64,000 nucleotides of DNA from Symbiodinium natans (GCA_905221605.1 CAJNDS010002336.1:101208-165207), one strand, 5' to 3'; positions 43,267 to 54,904 are shown, counted from the first letter of the stretch. Program-made: numbers and translations. The notes: generated from the sequence alone by a model not told the origin.

Positions 43267-45289
43267 GAAGAGGGGTGTGAGGGGTCGAGGATAGGCTGTG
43301 CGGGGGGGGGGGGGAAAGCAACTGAGAACCCGGCCTTGCAGGAAACAGGCAAGGCAGCTTCTCCGACGTTGAGGTCTGGGCAGAGCAGGCATGAGGCTTC
43401 GAGGGCTTGTAGGGTTCAGGGGAGAGAGACTCGAGTCCTCCGGTTTAGGGTGCGTGAGCCACAGCATTAAGGAGCAGATTCCACGTGAGCACAGGGGTGG
43501 GTAGGGGGTGGGGCCGGCACAGTGACCTGGTTTTACGCACGGGTTGTGGCCGTTGCAGTTTGCTAGGTTTCCGGTGTGGACGGGAGGGTCATACCAAGTC
43601 ATACCTGGATGCGGAAACCCCGACGAAAAGAAATCCCCAACCCAACAGAATCCACAAGAAACGGGAAGACCCGGGCTAATGCTTTGCTCGGAACCCCTCT
43701 CTTGCACCATCCCGAAGAGCCGGATCAACTGTGTTGTGGCTGTTTGTGTTCGAGTGTCGTGTCTTCGGGCCGAACCGTAAACACGTACGTAAGCCCGACT
43801 TGTGACTTCTCGCCGGGCCTGGCTCGTCGCGGTGCTCCTCTTCCTCGGACTGCAGGAGTTCAGCAGTTTAGGCTTTCTGTCGGGCTTTCCCCACAGCAGC
43901 ATGGCATGACAACTCCCCGAAAATTGCCGGAAAGTGGGGAGGGCCAACGCCGGCCTCCTTCTTGGCCATAGAGGCTACCACAGAAGTAGCCTGGGCCAGC
44001 AGGTCAGCCCATGAGCACGCACGTGACATCCTTGCGAGCCCACCAACAATTGAACATAGGTGCTGAGTCCCGGACGCCGGCACCAGACGTGTCGACGCTG
44101 GCTTCGGGCCTTAGCTCACATGTGACATGGTGGTGATATTGCAGGCTATGCCAAGAGCGTTAGCCCTGCAAGCCCTGGACCGAGGCACGAACGGAGTGCT
44201 TATAAGATCCTGCACACAGGTCACGTGCACGCTGCGCCTACTCTCGGATCTACGTTGGAAGCACGGAGGTTGCCACCCGAAACCCTAAACCCTATCTGCC
44301 GCTTCCAGCAAAGAAATCCGGAACCAGGAAATGGCCCGAAGCTCAAGCTTCCATCTGTTTTAGGGTTCCGCTCGGGTGTAGTCGGGTTTACAAGAAACAT
44401 AAGAAGGTTGCGCTCCCGAATCCCTAAAGGCCCTTACAAGCGTAAGCCCCGGCCGAAAGCGCCGTAAACCCAGAAGATGGCGTGGGGAGGGGGGGGGGAG
44501 GGGGGGAGGCGGGGTGGGAGGGAGGGGGAGGGGCACGGACGAGGCGGGGCGGGGAGGGGCTCGGGGAAGGGGACGGGCTCCGGGACGGGGACGGGGAAGC
44601 CTTCTGATTTGGATGCTTCCGTTTTGGTGCTTGCTAGAGCCTGTTCCCGACCTCAGATCCTGCTGCAGCCTCCTGCTCATCCTTGGCTTCGTGCATCTTT
44701 GCAAATGCTGTGACTGAGATAGCCTGTTTGATGCAACGGCTTGGAGCGCAGTAAGGGCCAAAGTCCGGACCTTTGATTGACTGTCGTGTTGCAAGCCCTG
44801 CAGTATCGGATCTCCCTATGCACCCAGTCTGTCAGCCGCACATGAGTGGGGCCCACAAGCTCTCGCTTCTAAGGAAGAATGGAAAACGAACCGAAATACT
44901 TCTCCTTGGCATCGAGGTCGTCCCAATGAAAAAGTTGGGAGTCGATGCTTTGCATCTTCTCCTGTTCAATCCAACGGCCGCTAGGACGGGACTTCGAGGG
45001 ACAGAGGAGCAAGGGGATGCTATGGGATCTTGCACCAGAAGCTGCAAGTGCAGATCCACCTCCTGAAGCTTGTCGAGCTTGTTTTGGGCAACTTTCTCTT
45101 GTCGCTTTTGGGCAACAGACATTCAAGCAGAACCGCCCATGTCAGTGGCCAATGCTGCAACTGGGGGAGGGGAGGAAGTTTGACTATCAGCAAAATGTTG
45201 CTGTGAGCGTAGAATTGAGGGCTTACTTCCATGATGTGGCCGGGAGCGGCCAACCAATGTTGGGGCGTATATGTTGGGTTCTTGCTTAT
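43267..45289. repeat. 2-kb array unit 5 (2023 bp)
   Basis: Carries the 32-bp segment, like unit 3. Poly-G run of 13, again giving a 316-codon minus frame (42,997-43,947). Confidence 0.95.
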
Positions 45290-46757
45290 GAAGAGGGGTG
45301 TGAGGGGTCGAGGATAGGCTGTGCGGGGGGGGGGGGAAAGCAACTGAGAACCCGGCCTTGCAGGAAACAGGCAAGGCAGCTTCTCCGACGTTGAGGTCTG
45401 GGCAGAGCAGGCATGAGGCTTCGAGGGCTTGTAGGGTTCAGGGGAGAGAGACTCGAGTCCTCCGGTTTAGGGTGCGTGAGCCACAGCATTAAGGAGCAGA
45501 TTCCACGTGAGCACAGGGGTGGGTAGGGGGTGGGGCCGGCACAGTGACCTGGTTTTACGCACGGGTTGTGGCTGTTGCAGTTTGCTAGGTTTCCGGTGTG
45601 GACGGGAGGGTCATACCAAGTCATACCTGGATGCGGAAACCCCGACGAAAAGAAATCCCCAACCCAACAGAATCCACAAGAAACGGGAAGACCCGGGCTA
45701 ATGCTTTGCTCGGAACCCCTCTCTTGCACCATCCCGAAGAGCCGGATCAACTGTGTTGTGGCTGTTTGTGTTCGAGTGTCGTTTCTTCGGGCCGAACCGT
45801 AAACACGTACGTAAGCCCGACTTGTGACTTCTCGCCGGGCCTGGCTCGTCGCGGTGCTCCTCTTCCTCGGACTGCAGGAGTTCAGCAGTTTAGGCTTTCT
45901 GTCGGGCTTTCCCCACAGCAGCATGGCATGACAACTCCCCGAAAATTGCCGGAAAGTGGGGAGGGCCAACGCCGGCCTCCTTCTTGGCCATAGCCATAGC
46001 CTGGGACAGCAGGTCAGCCCATTGGAAGCACGGAGGTTGCCACCCGAAACCCTAAACCCTCTCTGCCGCTTCCAGCAAAGAAATCCGGAACCAGGAAATG
46101 GCCCGAAGCTCAAGCTTCCATCTGTTTTAGGGTTCCGCTCGGGTGTAGTCGGGTTTACAAGAAACGTAAGAAGGTTGCGCTCCCGAATCCCTAAAGGCCC
46201 TTACAAGCGTAAGCCCCGGCCGAGAGCGCCGTAAACCCAGAAGATGGCGTGGGGAGGGGGGGGGGAGGGGGGGAGGCGGGGTGGGAGGGGGAGGGGGACG
46301 AGGACGACAAATGGGGCCAAGAGGAGGGGAACGGAAGGAGGGACGGGGAGGGGGTCGGGGGTCGGGTCGGGGGTCGGGGGTCGGGGAGGGGGTCGGGGGG
46401 GGGGGAGGGGGACGGGCTCGGGGACGGGGACGGGGAGGCTTTCGGATTTAGATGCTTCCGTTTTTGGTGCTTGCGAGAGCTGCAGCCTCCTGCTCAGCCT
46501 CGGCTTCCTGCATCTTTGCAAATGCTTTGACTGAGATAGCCTGTTTGATGCAATGGCTTGGAGCGCAGTAAGGGCCAAAGTCCGGACCTTTGATTGACTG
46601 TCGTGTTGCAAGCCCTGCAGATCGGATCTCCCTATGCACCCAGTCTGTCAACCACACATGAGTGGGGCCCACAGGCTCTAACTTCTAAAGCAGAATGGAA
46701 AACGAACCGAACTACTTCTCCTTGGCATCGAGGTCGTCCCAATCAAAAATCGATTGG
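45290..46757. repeat. 2-kb array unit 6, left part (deleted and interrupted)
   Basis: Carries the 32-bp segment but has lost about 220 bp near 45,994-46,022, where CTTGGCCATAG joins GCCCATTGGAAGCACGG. Its G-rich region (46,250-46,440) is expanded. It is broken at 46,757 by the 1.67-kb insertion and resumes at 48,432. Confidence 0.9.
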
Positions 46758-46829
46758 TCCGAAAGCATCGATTTGCCGTGCGTTGACTCTATGCACTTGA
46801 CTCTCTGCGCTCGAACTGTATGCACTTAG

Positions 46830-47280
46830 TCCCACGATATTTGCGAGGGTTTCGACACCCAGGAATTCGAGTCCCACGATATTTGCGAGGTTTGCGGGGC
46901 CCGGAATTCGAGTCCCACGATATTTGCGAGGTTTTCGAGGCCCCGGACTTCAAGTCCCACGATATTTGCGAGGGTTTCGACGCCCTGGAATTCGAGTCCC
47001 ACGATATTTGCGAGGTTTGCGGGGCCCGGAATTCGAGTCCCACGATATTTGCGAGGTTTTCGAGGCCCCGGAATTCAAGTCCCACGATATTTGCGAGGGT
47101 TTCGACGCCCCGGAATTCGAGCCCCACGATATTTGCGATGGTTTCGACATCCCGCAAATCGAGTCCCACGATATTTGCGAGGTTTTCGAGGCACCGGAAT
47201 TCGAGTCCCACGATATTTGCGAGGTTTGCAGTCCCACGATATTTGCGAGGTTTTCGAGGCACCGGAATTCGAGTCCCGGG
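46830..47280. repeat. 40-43-bp array inside the insertion
   Basis: About ten copies of GAGTCCCACGATATTTGCGA followed by GG(T)TTTCGA(G/C)(G)CCC and CGGAATTC. Open frames of 160-230 codons on both strands are repeat by-products. Confidence 0.92.
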
Positions 47281-47589
47281 CGTCCGCGGCGTACTACATT
47301 TGTAGTACAAAAGTCGACTTTCCAGCCACGGATCGAAGTCCCTGGCGTGCTACGTCTGTACTACAAAAAGCGACTTTCCAGCCACGGTCAGAGCACGACA
47401 GAGGAGGATTTTGAGAGCCTTAAAAGAGCCACCGGCCCTAGACAGTACTACTTTTGTACTACAAAGGACGTTGTCGGTCACAAGAAAACGCAAAAACATG
47501 ACGGTTTTGGCCGCGACCACGCAGAGACCCGCAGAGGGGTTGCGTTTGTGTGTGAAAAAACGCAAAAACACGACGGTTTTGGCACCGCG

Positions 47590-47915
47590 AACACGCCGAA
47601 CCCCGCAAAGGGTTGACGCGCGCCCGCAAAATGTGCAAAAAACGATGGTTTTAGCACCGCGACCACGCCGAAACCCGCAGAGGGTTGTCCACGCACAGCA
47701 AGAAACGTCAAAAAACGACGGTTTTTAGCACCGCGACCACGCCGAAACCCGCAGAGGGTTGTCCGTGCACAGCAAGAAACGTTGAAAAAAACGATGGTTT
47801 GAGCACCGCGACCACGCCGAAACCCGCAGAGGGTTGTCCGCGCAAAGCAAGAAACGTAGAAAAACGACGGTTTTAGCACCGCGACCACGCCGAAACCCGC
47901 AGAGGGTTGCAATCC
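47590..47915. repeat. 60-70-bp array inside the insertion
   Basis: Five or six copies of GGTTTTAGCACCGCGACCAC, then GCCGAAACCCGCAGAGGGTTG and GCAAGAAACGT.AAAAA. The 5' copies (47,490-47,620) are more diverged. Confidence 0.9.
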
Positions 47916-48069
47916 CGATTGACGACGTCAACCCAGGTCGCCGCCTCAAAAAGAGTAATTTTAATTAAGAAATGTAGGACTGGGTACGAAGGTCTACTAA
48001 CTTCTACTAAAATCTTGTAAATTCTACTAAATTGTACTAAAATTGTACAAAAATCTCGTAAATTCCACT

Positions 48070-48380
48070 CTCTCATACTAACATCTCGTGAATTCTACTC
48101 TATGCACTTCACTCTTGCACTAAAATGCACCTCACTTCGCTCTATGCACTTAACTCTGTGCACTTCACTCTATGCACTTAACTCTATTAACTCTATGCGC
48201 TTCACTCTATGCACTTAACTCGATGCACTTGACTATGCACTTCACTCTATGTACTTAACTCTATGCACTTAACTCTGCGCACTTCACTCTATGCACTTAA
48301 ACTCTACGCACTTGACTCTATGCACTTCACTCCATGTACTTAACTCTATGCACTTGACTCTCTGCACTTCACTCTATGTT
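48070..48380. repeat. CTCTATGCACTT short tandem repeat
   Basis: About 25 copies of ACTCTATGCACTT(A/C/G)A with small changes. The same word also appears at the left end of the insertion (46,786-46,830), in the same orientation. Confidence 0.92.
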
Positions 48381-48431
48381 GTTGGGTCAGAGGGCTCCGC
48401 ACGGAAGAACCCTTCGCGATGCTTTCGGGTA

Positions 48432-49190
48432 TTGGGAGTCGATGCTTTGCATCTTCTCCTGTTCAATCCAACGGCCGCTAGGACGGGACTTCGAGGGACA
48501 GAGGAGCAAGGGGATGCTATGGGATCTTGCACCAGAAGCTGCAAGTGCATATCCACCTCCTGAAGCTTGTCGAGCTTGTTTTGGGCAACTTTCTCTTGTC
48601 GCTTTTGGGCAAAAGACATTCAAGCAGAACCGCCCATGTCAGTGGCCAATGCTGCAACTGGGGGAGGGGAGGAAGTTTGACTATCAGCAAAATGTTGCTG
48701 TGAGCGTAGAATTGAGGGCTTACTTCCATGATGTGGCCGGGAGCGGCCAACCAATGTTGGGGCGTATATGTTGGGTTCTTGCTTAATGAAGAGGGGTGTG
48801 AGGGGTCGAGGATAGGCTGTGCGGGGGGGGGGGGGAAAGCAACTGAGAACCCGGCCTTGCAGGAAACAGGCAAGGCAGCTTCTCCGACGTTGAGGTCTGG
48901 GCAGAGCAGGCATGAGGCTTCGAGGGCTTGTAGGGTTCAGGGGAGAGAGACTCGAGTCCTCCGGTTTAGGGTGCGTGAGCCACAGCATTAAGGAGCAGAT
49001 TCCACGTGAGCACAGGGGTGGGTAGGGGGTGGGGCCGGCACGGTGACCTGGTTTTACGCACGGGTTGTGGCCGTTGCAGTTTGCTAGGTTTCCGGTGTGG
49101 ACGGGAGGGTCATACCAAGTCATACCTGGATGCGGAAACCCCGACGAAAAGAAATCCCCAACCCAACAGAATCCACAAGAAACGGGAAGT
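48432..49190. repeat. 2-kb unit 6 right part and partial unit 7
   Basis: The unit resumes at TTGGGAGTCGATGC. From 48,788 the next unit starts (poly-G of 13) and stops after AGAAACGGGAA at 49,188, where a diverged second copy of the GCAGAGCAGGCATGAGGCTTC block begins. Confidence 0.93.
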
Positions 49191-49745
49191 GGGCAGAGCA
49201 GGCATGAGGCTTCGAGGGTAGGGGGCTGAGGCTTGTAGGGTTCAGGGGAGAGAGACTCGAGTCCTCCGGGTAAGGCTTAGGGTGCGTGAGCCACAGCACT
49301 GAGGAGCAGATTCCACGCGAGCGCTGGGTAGGGGGGTTTGCTGGGGTTCAGGTGTGAACGGGAGGGTCATACCAAGTCATACCTGGATGCGGAAATCCCG
49401 ACGATAAGAAATCCAACCCAACAGAATCACAAGAAACGGGAAGAAGTGGGTCACTGCTGTGCCCAGAACCCTCCATTGCTCTATCGCCAACATTCGCCAA
49501 CCACCCAGAGCTCTGAACCCGAAGAGCCGGATCAACTGTGTTTTGGCTGTTTTGTGGTGTCGTTGGGGTTGATAAGTGTCGTTGGGGTTTTTGGGTGTCA
49601 AGGGGGGGTTGACACTCACGTAATCACGACAAAACCGGCTCTTCTCGCCGGGTCGCGCGCGCTGTGGGTTCTCCTCTTGGGCCTGGAGGAAATGCAGTTC
49701 AGGCTTGACAGGGTTTTTTAAGGGTTAAGGGTATAGGGTTTAGGG
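49191..49745. repeat. Diverged partial 2-kb unit
   Basis: Repeats the blocks GTTCAGGGGAGAGAGACTCG, CATACCAAGTCATACCTGG and AGAGCCGGATCAACTGTGTT with deletions. It ends in a TTTAGGG-like word near 49,733-49,748. Confidence 0.8.
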
Positions 49746-50713
49746 TTCAGGGGGTGCATTGAACTCATTGAACCCTCTTAGCATGTGTAAGAGTGCGGCG
49801 GGCTGAGAAGGCTCAAGAGACTCAACGGGTTTACGGATTGCGGCGCAGGCGTGTGCAGGGTGGCAAGAAGCCTTTGATGCTTTTTCCGGGCGCCGCTGCA
49901 AGTTGGTGGATCTGGGGTCCATAGTCGACACTGCAGAATCTAGGTACAAATCCTACACCTTTTTTACGGCACTTAACCCCAACTTACGGCACATTACGCT
50001 TTCCCTCCGGAAAAGCAGCACGATAGAGTAGGTGCCCGACATTCTTGGCGGTAGTGACAAAAGTTTCTGGCACTTGGCAAGGCCGCTGCTTTTTGGCACA
50101 AATCGCGGCCCAGCTAAACCCTGAACATGCACCGCTTCCAATCTGTTTTAGGGTTCTGTTGGAGCGTAGTAGCAGGGTTTATAAGAAGGTTATGCTCGAA
50201 TGGGCCTGTAAAGCTGCAAGCCCGAGAAATCCTAAAGGCTGTACGTAGTTAGGACTTCGAGGAGGCAGCTTGGGCTGCTTCAAAGGGAACGGGGGGTGTG
50301 AGTTGGCGGGGCCTTTTTGGTCGGTTTTGTAGGGCGGGTTTGGGGGTGTAAGGTTTCTCGCGTAGACTGGAAAGTTACTGAGAACCCGGCCTTGCAAGAA
50401 ACAGGCAAGGCTGCAGTGACAAAACACTGTTGAGCCAAGCAACGTAGCCAGAGCAGCTATGAACAGGATTGCATGGCTTCTTTTAGAAACGAGTTTCACT
50501 TGAATCTTGGGATTTACGAGAGCGGGGGGGAGATGGCGGTAGTTGCGAAGAGTGTGCCGCGCACTGGGGTTCAAGTCGCATGCATTCTCCACCCAACGAC
50601 TGCTGGACCCTGTGAGGCTACAAGCCTGTGGGGTGTAGGGTTTACAGTCCAGGGTCGGGTTTAAAGTCTAGGGCAAGAAAGCACGATCTTTTGGACATGC
50701 ATTCAGGCATCGC
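49746..50713. other. No clear gene; worn unit fragment at 50.14-50.42 kb
   Basis: The stretch from TTTTAGGGTTCTGTTGG to CTTGCAAGAAACAGGCAAGG matches the unit family. Elsewhere only short frames. Confidence 0.5.
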
Positions 50714-50850
50714 CTACTTGGAGGTTCAGGGTACTTAGTAACCGAATTAGAACTGTACTTAGAACCCAAGTATAACCATATTAGGGGCTGATAAATGGGT
50801 TACAAGTCCTGTTGCAATTGGGTTGCCAAGTACCCTGAACCTCCAAGTAG
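50714..50850. repeat. 137-bp sequence with perfect 23-bp inverted ends
   Basis: The 23 bases at 50,714-50,736 (starting CTACTTGGAGG) are the exact reverse complement of 50,828-50,850. The interior is AT-richer. No obvious target duplication is seen. This is a MITE-like or hairpin element. Confidence 0.85.
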
Positions 50851-51075
50851 CACTAGCTGCTCCATGAACTCTTTGACAACTTTGTTTGTTCGCGCCCACC
50901 GCCATGCGGCGCCCGAGCGATGCCCCCTCATAATAACTTCGACCCTGGATGGTTGCTTCCTCAAGACTGTTGGCATGGCGACAGCAACCTTGGCGGGTTT
51001 GGGATTGCCACGCATTTCCCTGCAGATTCTGCACTCTAGCCAGCAATTCCACGCACATTTCGGAGGTTTAGGTGT
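50845..51075 (-). CDS. Candidate exon, unknown protein
   Basis: A minus-strand open segment reading CAWNCWLECRICREMRGNPK, then VAVAMPTVLRKQPSRVEVIM and NKVVKEFMEQLVLLGG. The composition is protein-like. The end overlaps the 23-bp inverted repeat, which argues against the whole frame being coding. No family recognised. Confidence 0.3.
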
Positions 51076-51845
51076 TACAATTGGTGTTACTCTATCCTGC
51101 ACAGCCAAACAAGACTAACAACAGTGACCTTGCAAGCTTTTTCCCACCATTTTCTCCCCCGTGCACCCCCCTTCACCCCCTCTGTTGCAAAATGGGTGGC
51201 CCAGACCCCAGACAATAGTTCCCACACCCTCTAGGAATTGTAAAACCATAGAAGTTGCCAGTGGTGTGCCGACATGCGGCGGCGGATGTATGCACCGATG
51301 CGGGCCGCACGACCGATCAACAAAGGATTTAGGTTTCCCTAGGCACTTGAAGCCCTAGAGATCTAAAGCCATGCGAGCATCAGCACAAGCTCTAGAAAAG
51401 CAGAGAAGTGCACCGGTATGCGGGTCTAGGGCAAAAGGGGCCAGCTTCAGGCCTTGGGGTCTGGGCAACACGTGCCTTTTGTCAGCAGTTTGGATCAGCC
51501 CATGCATCGGTCAAGCACCTTTGGCTTGGTAAACACCTCCCCCACATCAATCAGCGGTATTCGGGGCAAGCATGCAGCCCATGTGGACCCCTTCATTCTC
51601 GCCACCAAAGTAAGAGGGCAAGCATTCCGCGCTCATGTGCTCCAAAAGCCTCTCGCCTAGGTTGGACATGCAAAACCGCAGGGCCTGCCCGGAGCGGGCA
51701 TAGTGACTTAAACAGGTTTATGCTCTTCAGGAGATTCTGTTCGCTGTCACTCTGCTGAAGCTGATCGGATACACATGTACGACAAGGCAACTTCTCCGCT
51801 GCAGACAACACCATGCCCGTTCTTGCCCCTTCTCACCGGTTGCCA
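51076..51845. other. No well-supported gene
   Basis: Mixed DNA. The minus frame at 51,593-51,814 contains exon-like text (SDSEQNLLKSINLFKSL) but no splice support. Confidence 0.4.
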
Positions 51846-51856
51846 ATCTCCCCTTT

Positions 51857-51965
51857 CACATCGACAGGCTGCGGGTGTGGCTGGCATCCGCGATGACCAC
51901 TTTGCGTTGTGAGACAGGATGCAGCAGCTGCTTGAGAATGGGCCACAGCAAGGTCGCAAATGACC
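51857..51965 (-). CDS. Candidate exon, possible CRAL-TRIO-like
   Basis: On the minus strand, after GCAAAG|G, a segment reads AWSFATLLWPILKQLLHPVS, then QRKVVIADASHTRSLSM. The pattern (small residues, W-P, L.P, then K.V) is reminiscent of the C-terminal part of Sec14/CRAL-TRIO lipid-binding domains. The match is short, and neighbouring exons were not found with confidence. Confidence 0.25.
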
Positions 51966-52365
51966 AAGCCTTTGCAGGACAGGATGGCACAGCACATCAC
52001 ATCAGCGCCGGGTTTGTTTCAAGATGTCGGGGTAGCCGATGCCATGGGGGAGTTGCTGGTTCTGTAACTATGGCCCTGAAAGTCTTGGCGCCTCAGGCCT
52101 AGATGGAATGTTGTGGACCAAGCCCGAAGTCTTGCTTGCTGTCTGCGAGTGTGTGAGAGTCGACGCCAGGCGGCAAGATTTCACCAGCATGCTGGAACGG
52201 ATGTAGCTAAGTCGTTAAGTCGTTTGCTGACATCAGCGGCAAGCAGCTGCATTGACCACCAGGATGTGGTCTAAGGTTTCCGGGTATAGGACCACAGTTT
52301 GCTTGACGGCAGCTGCTAAGAAGTCCCGCGCGAATCGGAAATGACCACGCCCCAGTCCCCAAAGG

Positions 52366-52640
52366 TCAATTATCCTTGGGTTGCTCAAGCTGTACACCTC
52401 TTATATTTCGACTCCCACGGGGGCGCCTACCAGTGTGATTCAACATGTCGCATTGCTGAGCCATGGCCGGTACTTCTAATGCGTAGCCGAGCGTCAGGAT
52501 GACCCGATCCACAAGACGGCCTACTTGTTCACTGGCTTTCGGGACCGTCTGACGAAAGAGGCACTCCTCGCATCGGAGGAAGCAAAGCACCGCGGCGTTG
52601 ACCTTGGATGGCTCCAAACTGCGCGCGCGGACGACTGCGG
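52366..52640 (-). CDS. Candidate exon, unknown protein
   Basis: The minus frame contains PSKVNAAVLCFLRCEECLFR, then VPKASEQVGRLVDRVILTLG. It is protein-like with no motif. It might belong with the other minus-strand candidates at 51.8-54.4 kb. Confidence 0.25.
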
Positions 52641-53545
52641 CCGTCGTGCTGTTGCAAGTGCATGCAAAAAGCATTGCAAAACAATTGCAAAAAAATTGCA
52701 AAACAACCATTATGTGAACATTGCATTTGTCGCTGGCCGCCGCAAATGCAGGGCCGGGGCTCTGCGCAGGAACTTGCTGCTCTCTGGCATTCGGAGGCCT
52801 AAACCCTGCAACATCCTACAATCAGTATCAGGATATGACTGTGCAGAGCACCTGTCAAAGATAATTTGCTGCAGATTCGCCTTGCTGTTGTTGGCTTGGC
52901 ATCTGGGATCTGGGTATCGCCTCCCTGTAGAGAAACAACCACCCTAACTGATTCGAAGCAGCAACCTGATGAAGCCGAGTTGCATCACCCACAGAGAGGG
53001 CATCGCCAGAGTTCAAAAGCTTGCCCATTGCAGCGGGATCTATACTGCCCGCGCGGATGAGAACGATTGGCCTTGCTTCCAGGTGCAAGTTGGCGCCCGA
53101 ATTAGCAAAAGGGCAGAGTTGACACCGCAAGCCGAGGCCAACCAAAGCACATGTGCCATGTGGCGTATTCCAGAAGTGAGTAGGACTCTGACTGTGACAG
53201 CAAACAAGCGCGCAAGCTGCGAGCGCGCGTGCAGGCCGTCAAAGCGGCGCGCAGACCAGCATCTGAGCATGGATGTAAGCGTGCCTGCCTGTGCAAGCAC
53301 GCGAGCAGGCATACCGGCAAGCAAGTGTGCATACGCACATGAGAGCATGTGCGCATACGAAGTGTGCTTCAGTGCGCGCAGAACACGATTTCGTCTGAAG
53401 CCGGCGCACCAACCCCATGGCCACCCCTTTCCCTTGCCCCGTTAGGTGCCCTGATGCGTACAAGAGAACCCACCCACCTTACAACCCCCGAGTTCAACCT
53501 CGCCCGGCATTCAGTGGCGCACCACCCCACGACCAGCGGCAATGA

Positions 53546-53912
53546 CTAGGAACATTTGCTGCCAAGTTGCTGACCCCTGAGGCCCAATCCATGGTACGTC
53601 TGAGGAACCGTGTCAATGAAGGACGTCCAAAACTCGTCTGGAACACTGCGACTTCTCAGAATAGTATCCAGGCCCAACCTTTGAAGCAGCAGGTTTCTGA
53701 ATGTTTCTGACCCACTCATCTTGACTGGTGGTGTTAACGGAGGCCGCCCTGTCGATACTGCCAAGGGACAACAAACGCCTCTCTGAACATTGCTGTAGAA
53801 GGTTCAATGCCTTGCCAGCAATGGTCTGCACATGTCTGCTCTGGGCAGGCGAGCTTACACTTTCAATGCCACTTCCTTTCCGAGAGCAGTGCGTCTCAAT
53901 GCATTTCGGCAT
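53546..53912 (-). CDS. Two adjacent candidate exons, unknown protein
   Basis: Minus strand. One segment (about 53,880-53,740) reads HVQTIAGKALNLLQQCSERR, then LLSLGSIDRAAS. A second, in another register (about 53,725-53,546), reads KMSGSETFRNLLLQRLGLDT, then PDEFWTSFIDTVPQTYHGLG. Both are protein-like and a short intron could join them. No family recognised. Confidence 0.35.
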
Positions 53913-54151
53913 TTAAAATTCCTGATCCACCAAGACCCCGGCCTCTTCTGCGCAGAGTTTACCCGACAAGCCCAGCTGCTTTGCCTGCCAGCAAAAGCGC
54001 CTCGGATCTTCAATGTGTTGACTGAATGCTTATGCTTCGAACATGGGGGCCAATAGGAAGCAACCGAGGCTCCGCAGCGTCGCCACAGCGTCTCCGTGAA
54101 TTACGATACAGTCCTCAAAGGACACTTGACTACAATACCTCAATGCAATGT

Positions 54152-54439
54152 TCAACAATTCTTATGCAGCTTGTCAAACTCATGACGGGCATCCTTTGCG
54201 TGCTCCTCGAGCTCAGGCTTGGCGCTTAGAAGCTGTGCCGTCAGGTCAAGCTCTTCCTTGCTAGGCACCGCACGGCTCACGGCCACTGGATTACAACTGG
54301 CAAGCCTTCCACGGAGTGATGCTGTGCTGGAAAATGCCGTGCTGAACAAGTCCCAGTAGCCTGGGATGGTAGATAGTGCCCGAAATATTTGTTGACGAGC
54401 GGATCGTCCGCCAACATTTGCCGAGGCTCCGCAGGTCAC
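54152..54439 (-). CDS. Candidate exon, helical unknown protein
   Basis: Minus-strand frame of 95 codons with text such as ALSTIPGYWDLFSTAFSSTA, then SKEELDLTAQLLSAKPELEE and AKDARHEFDKLHKNC. Amphipathic helix pattern near the end. It is upstream of the 53.5-53.9 kb candidates on the same strand and may be part of the same gene. Confidence 0.38.
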   Translation of the reverse strand: MTCGASANVGGRSARQQIFRALSTIPGYWDLFSTAFSSTASLRGRLASCNPVAVSRAVPSKEELDLTAQLLSAKPELEEHAKDARHEFDKLHKNC

Positions 54440-54821
54440 AGAGCTATTGGCTCCCCTCCATAGAAGGCATCCGTTGAACAGTACTTATGGTCTCAATCAT
54501 CCCCAGCTGCGTGAGCTTGAGGAGCAAAATCAAGGTTTGGAGAAGCGGCGGAGGAAAACGGGCGAAGTTTTGAACGCTATCGGTGCCATGTTCAAATGCA
54601 GACTTGCACTAGCAGCCTCATCCCGTGACCTCACACACTCTGCTTCCCGAGGCGCTAGGCTGCTCTTTTTTTGGCTCGCGACGCCATGGCAGTCCACAGG
54701 CTGTCCAGGATCGGAGAGCTGAGATCCGCAGTGTAGGAGACCGAGCCTCGGTGCTCTCTCCTGCATCTCACATGAGGGTGCGCAGGCCCTAAGCAGCGAT
54801 TAAACCACGCTGCAAGGCCAG

Positions 54822-54895
54822 AACCCTAAACCCTACAAGATGGAACCCTAAACCCTACACCCTAAACGCCAAACCCTAAACCCTACGCCCGAAAC
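54822..54895 (-). repeat. Interstitial telomeric repeat (CCCTAAA)n, decayed
   Basis: Several CCCTAAACCCTA words separated by short unrelated bases. Confidence 0.85.
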
Positions 54896-54904
54896 TCTCG
54901 CCAA

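Larger units (their letters stand above)
46758..48431. mobile_element. 1.67-kb insertion with 12-bp inverted ends, filled with satellite repeats
   Basis: Other units read continuously from GTCCCAATGAAAAAG into TTGGGAGTCGATGC. Here about 1.67 kb lie between two TTGG words (46,754-46,757 and 48,432-48,435). Just inside are perfect inverted 12-mers: CCGAAAGCATCG at 46,759-46,770 and CGATGCTTTCGG at 48,417-48,428. The interior has no transposase-like frame. It consists of a 40-43-bp array, two copies of a TAGTACAAAA / GACTTTCCAGCCACGG module, a 60-70-bp array and a CTCTATGCACTT array. Confidence 0.75.

Noticed and set aside
41005-43947. 316-codon minus frames in units 4 and 5 as a gene
   Set aside because: Open only where poly-G is 13, disrupted in most of the other units, Pro/Ser-rich low complexity and no recognised motif.
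46789-47616. Frames of 161-230 codons on both strands
   Set aside because: By-products of the 40-43-bp array; the strands mirror each other.
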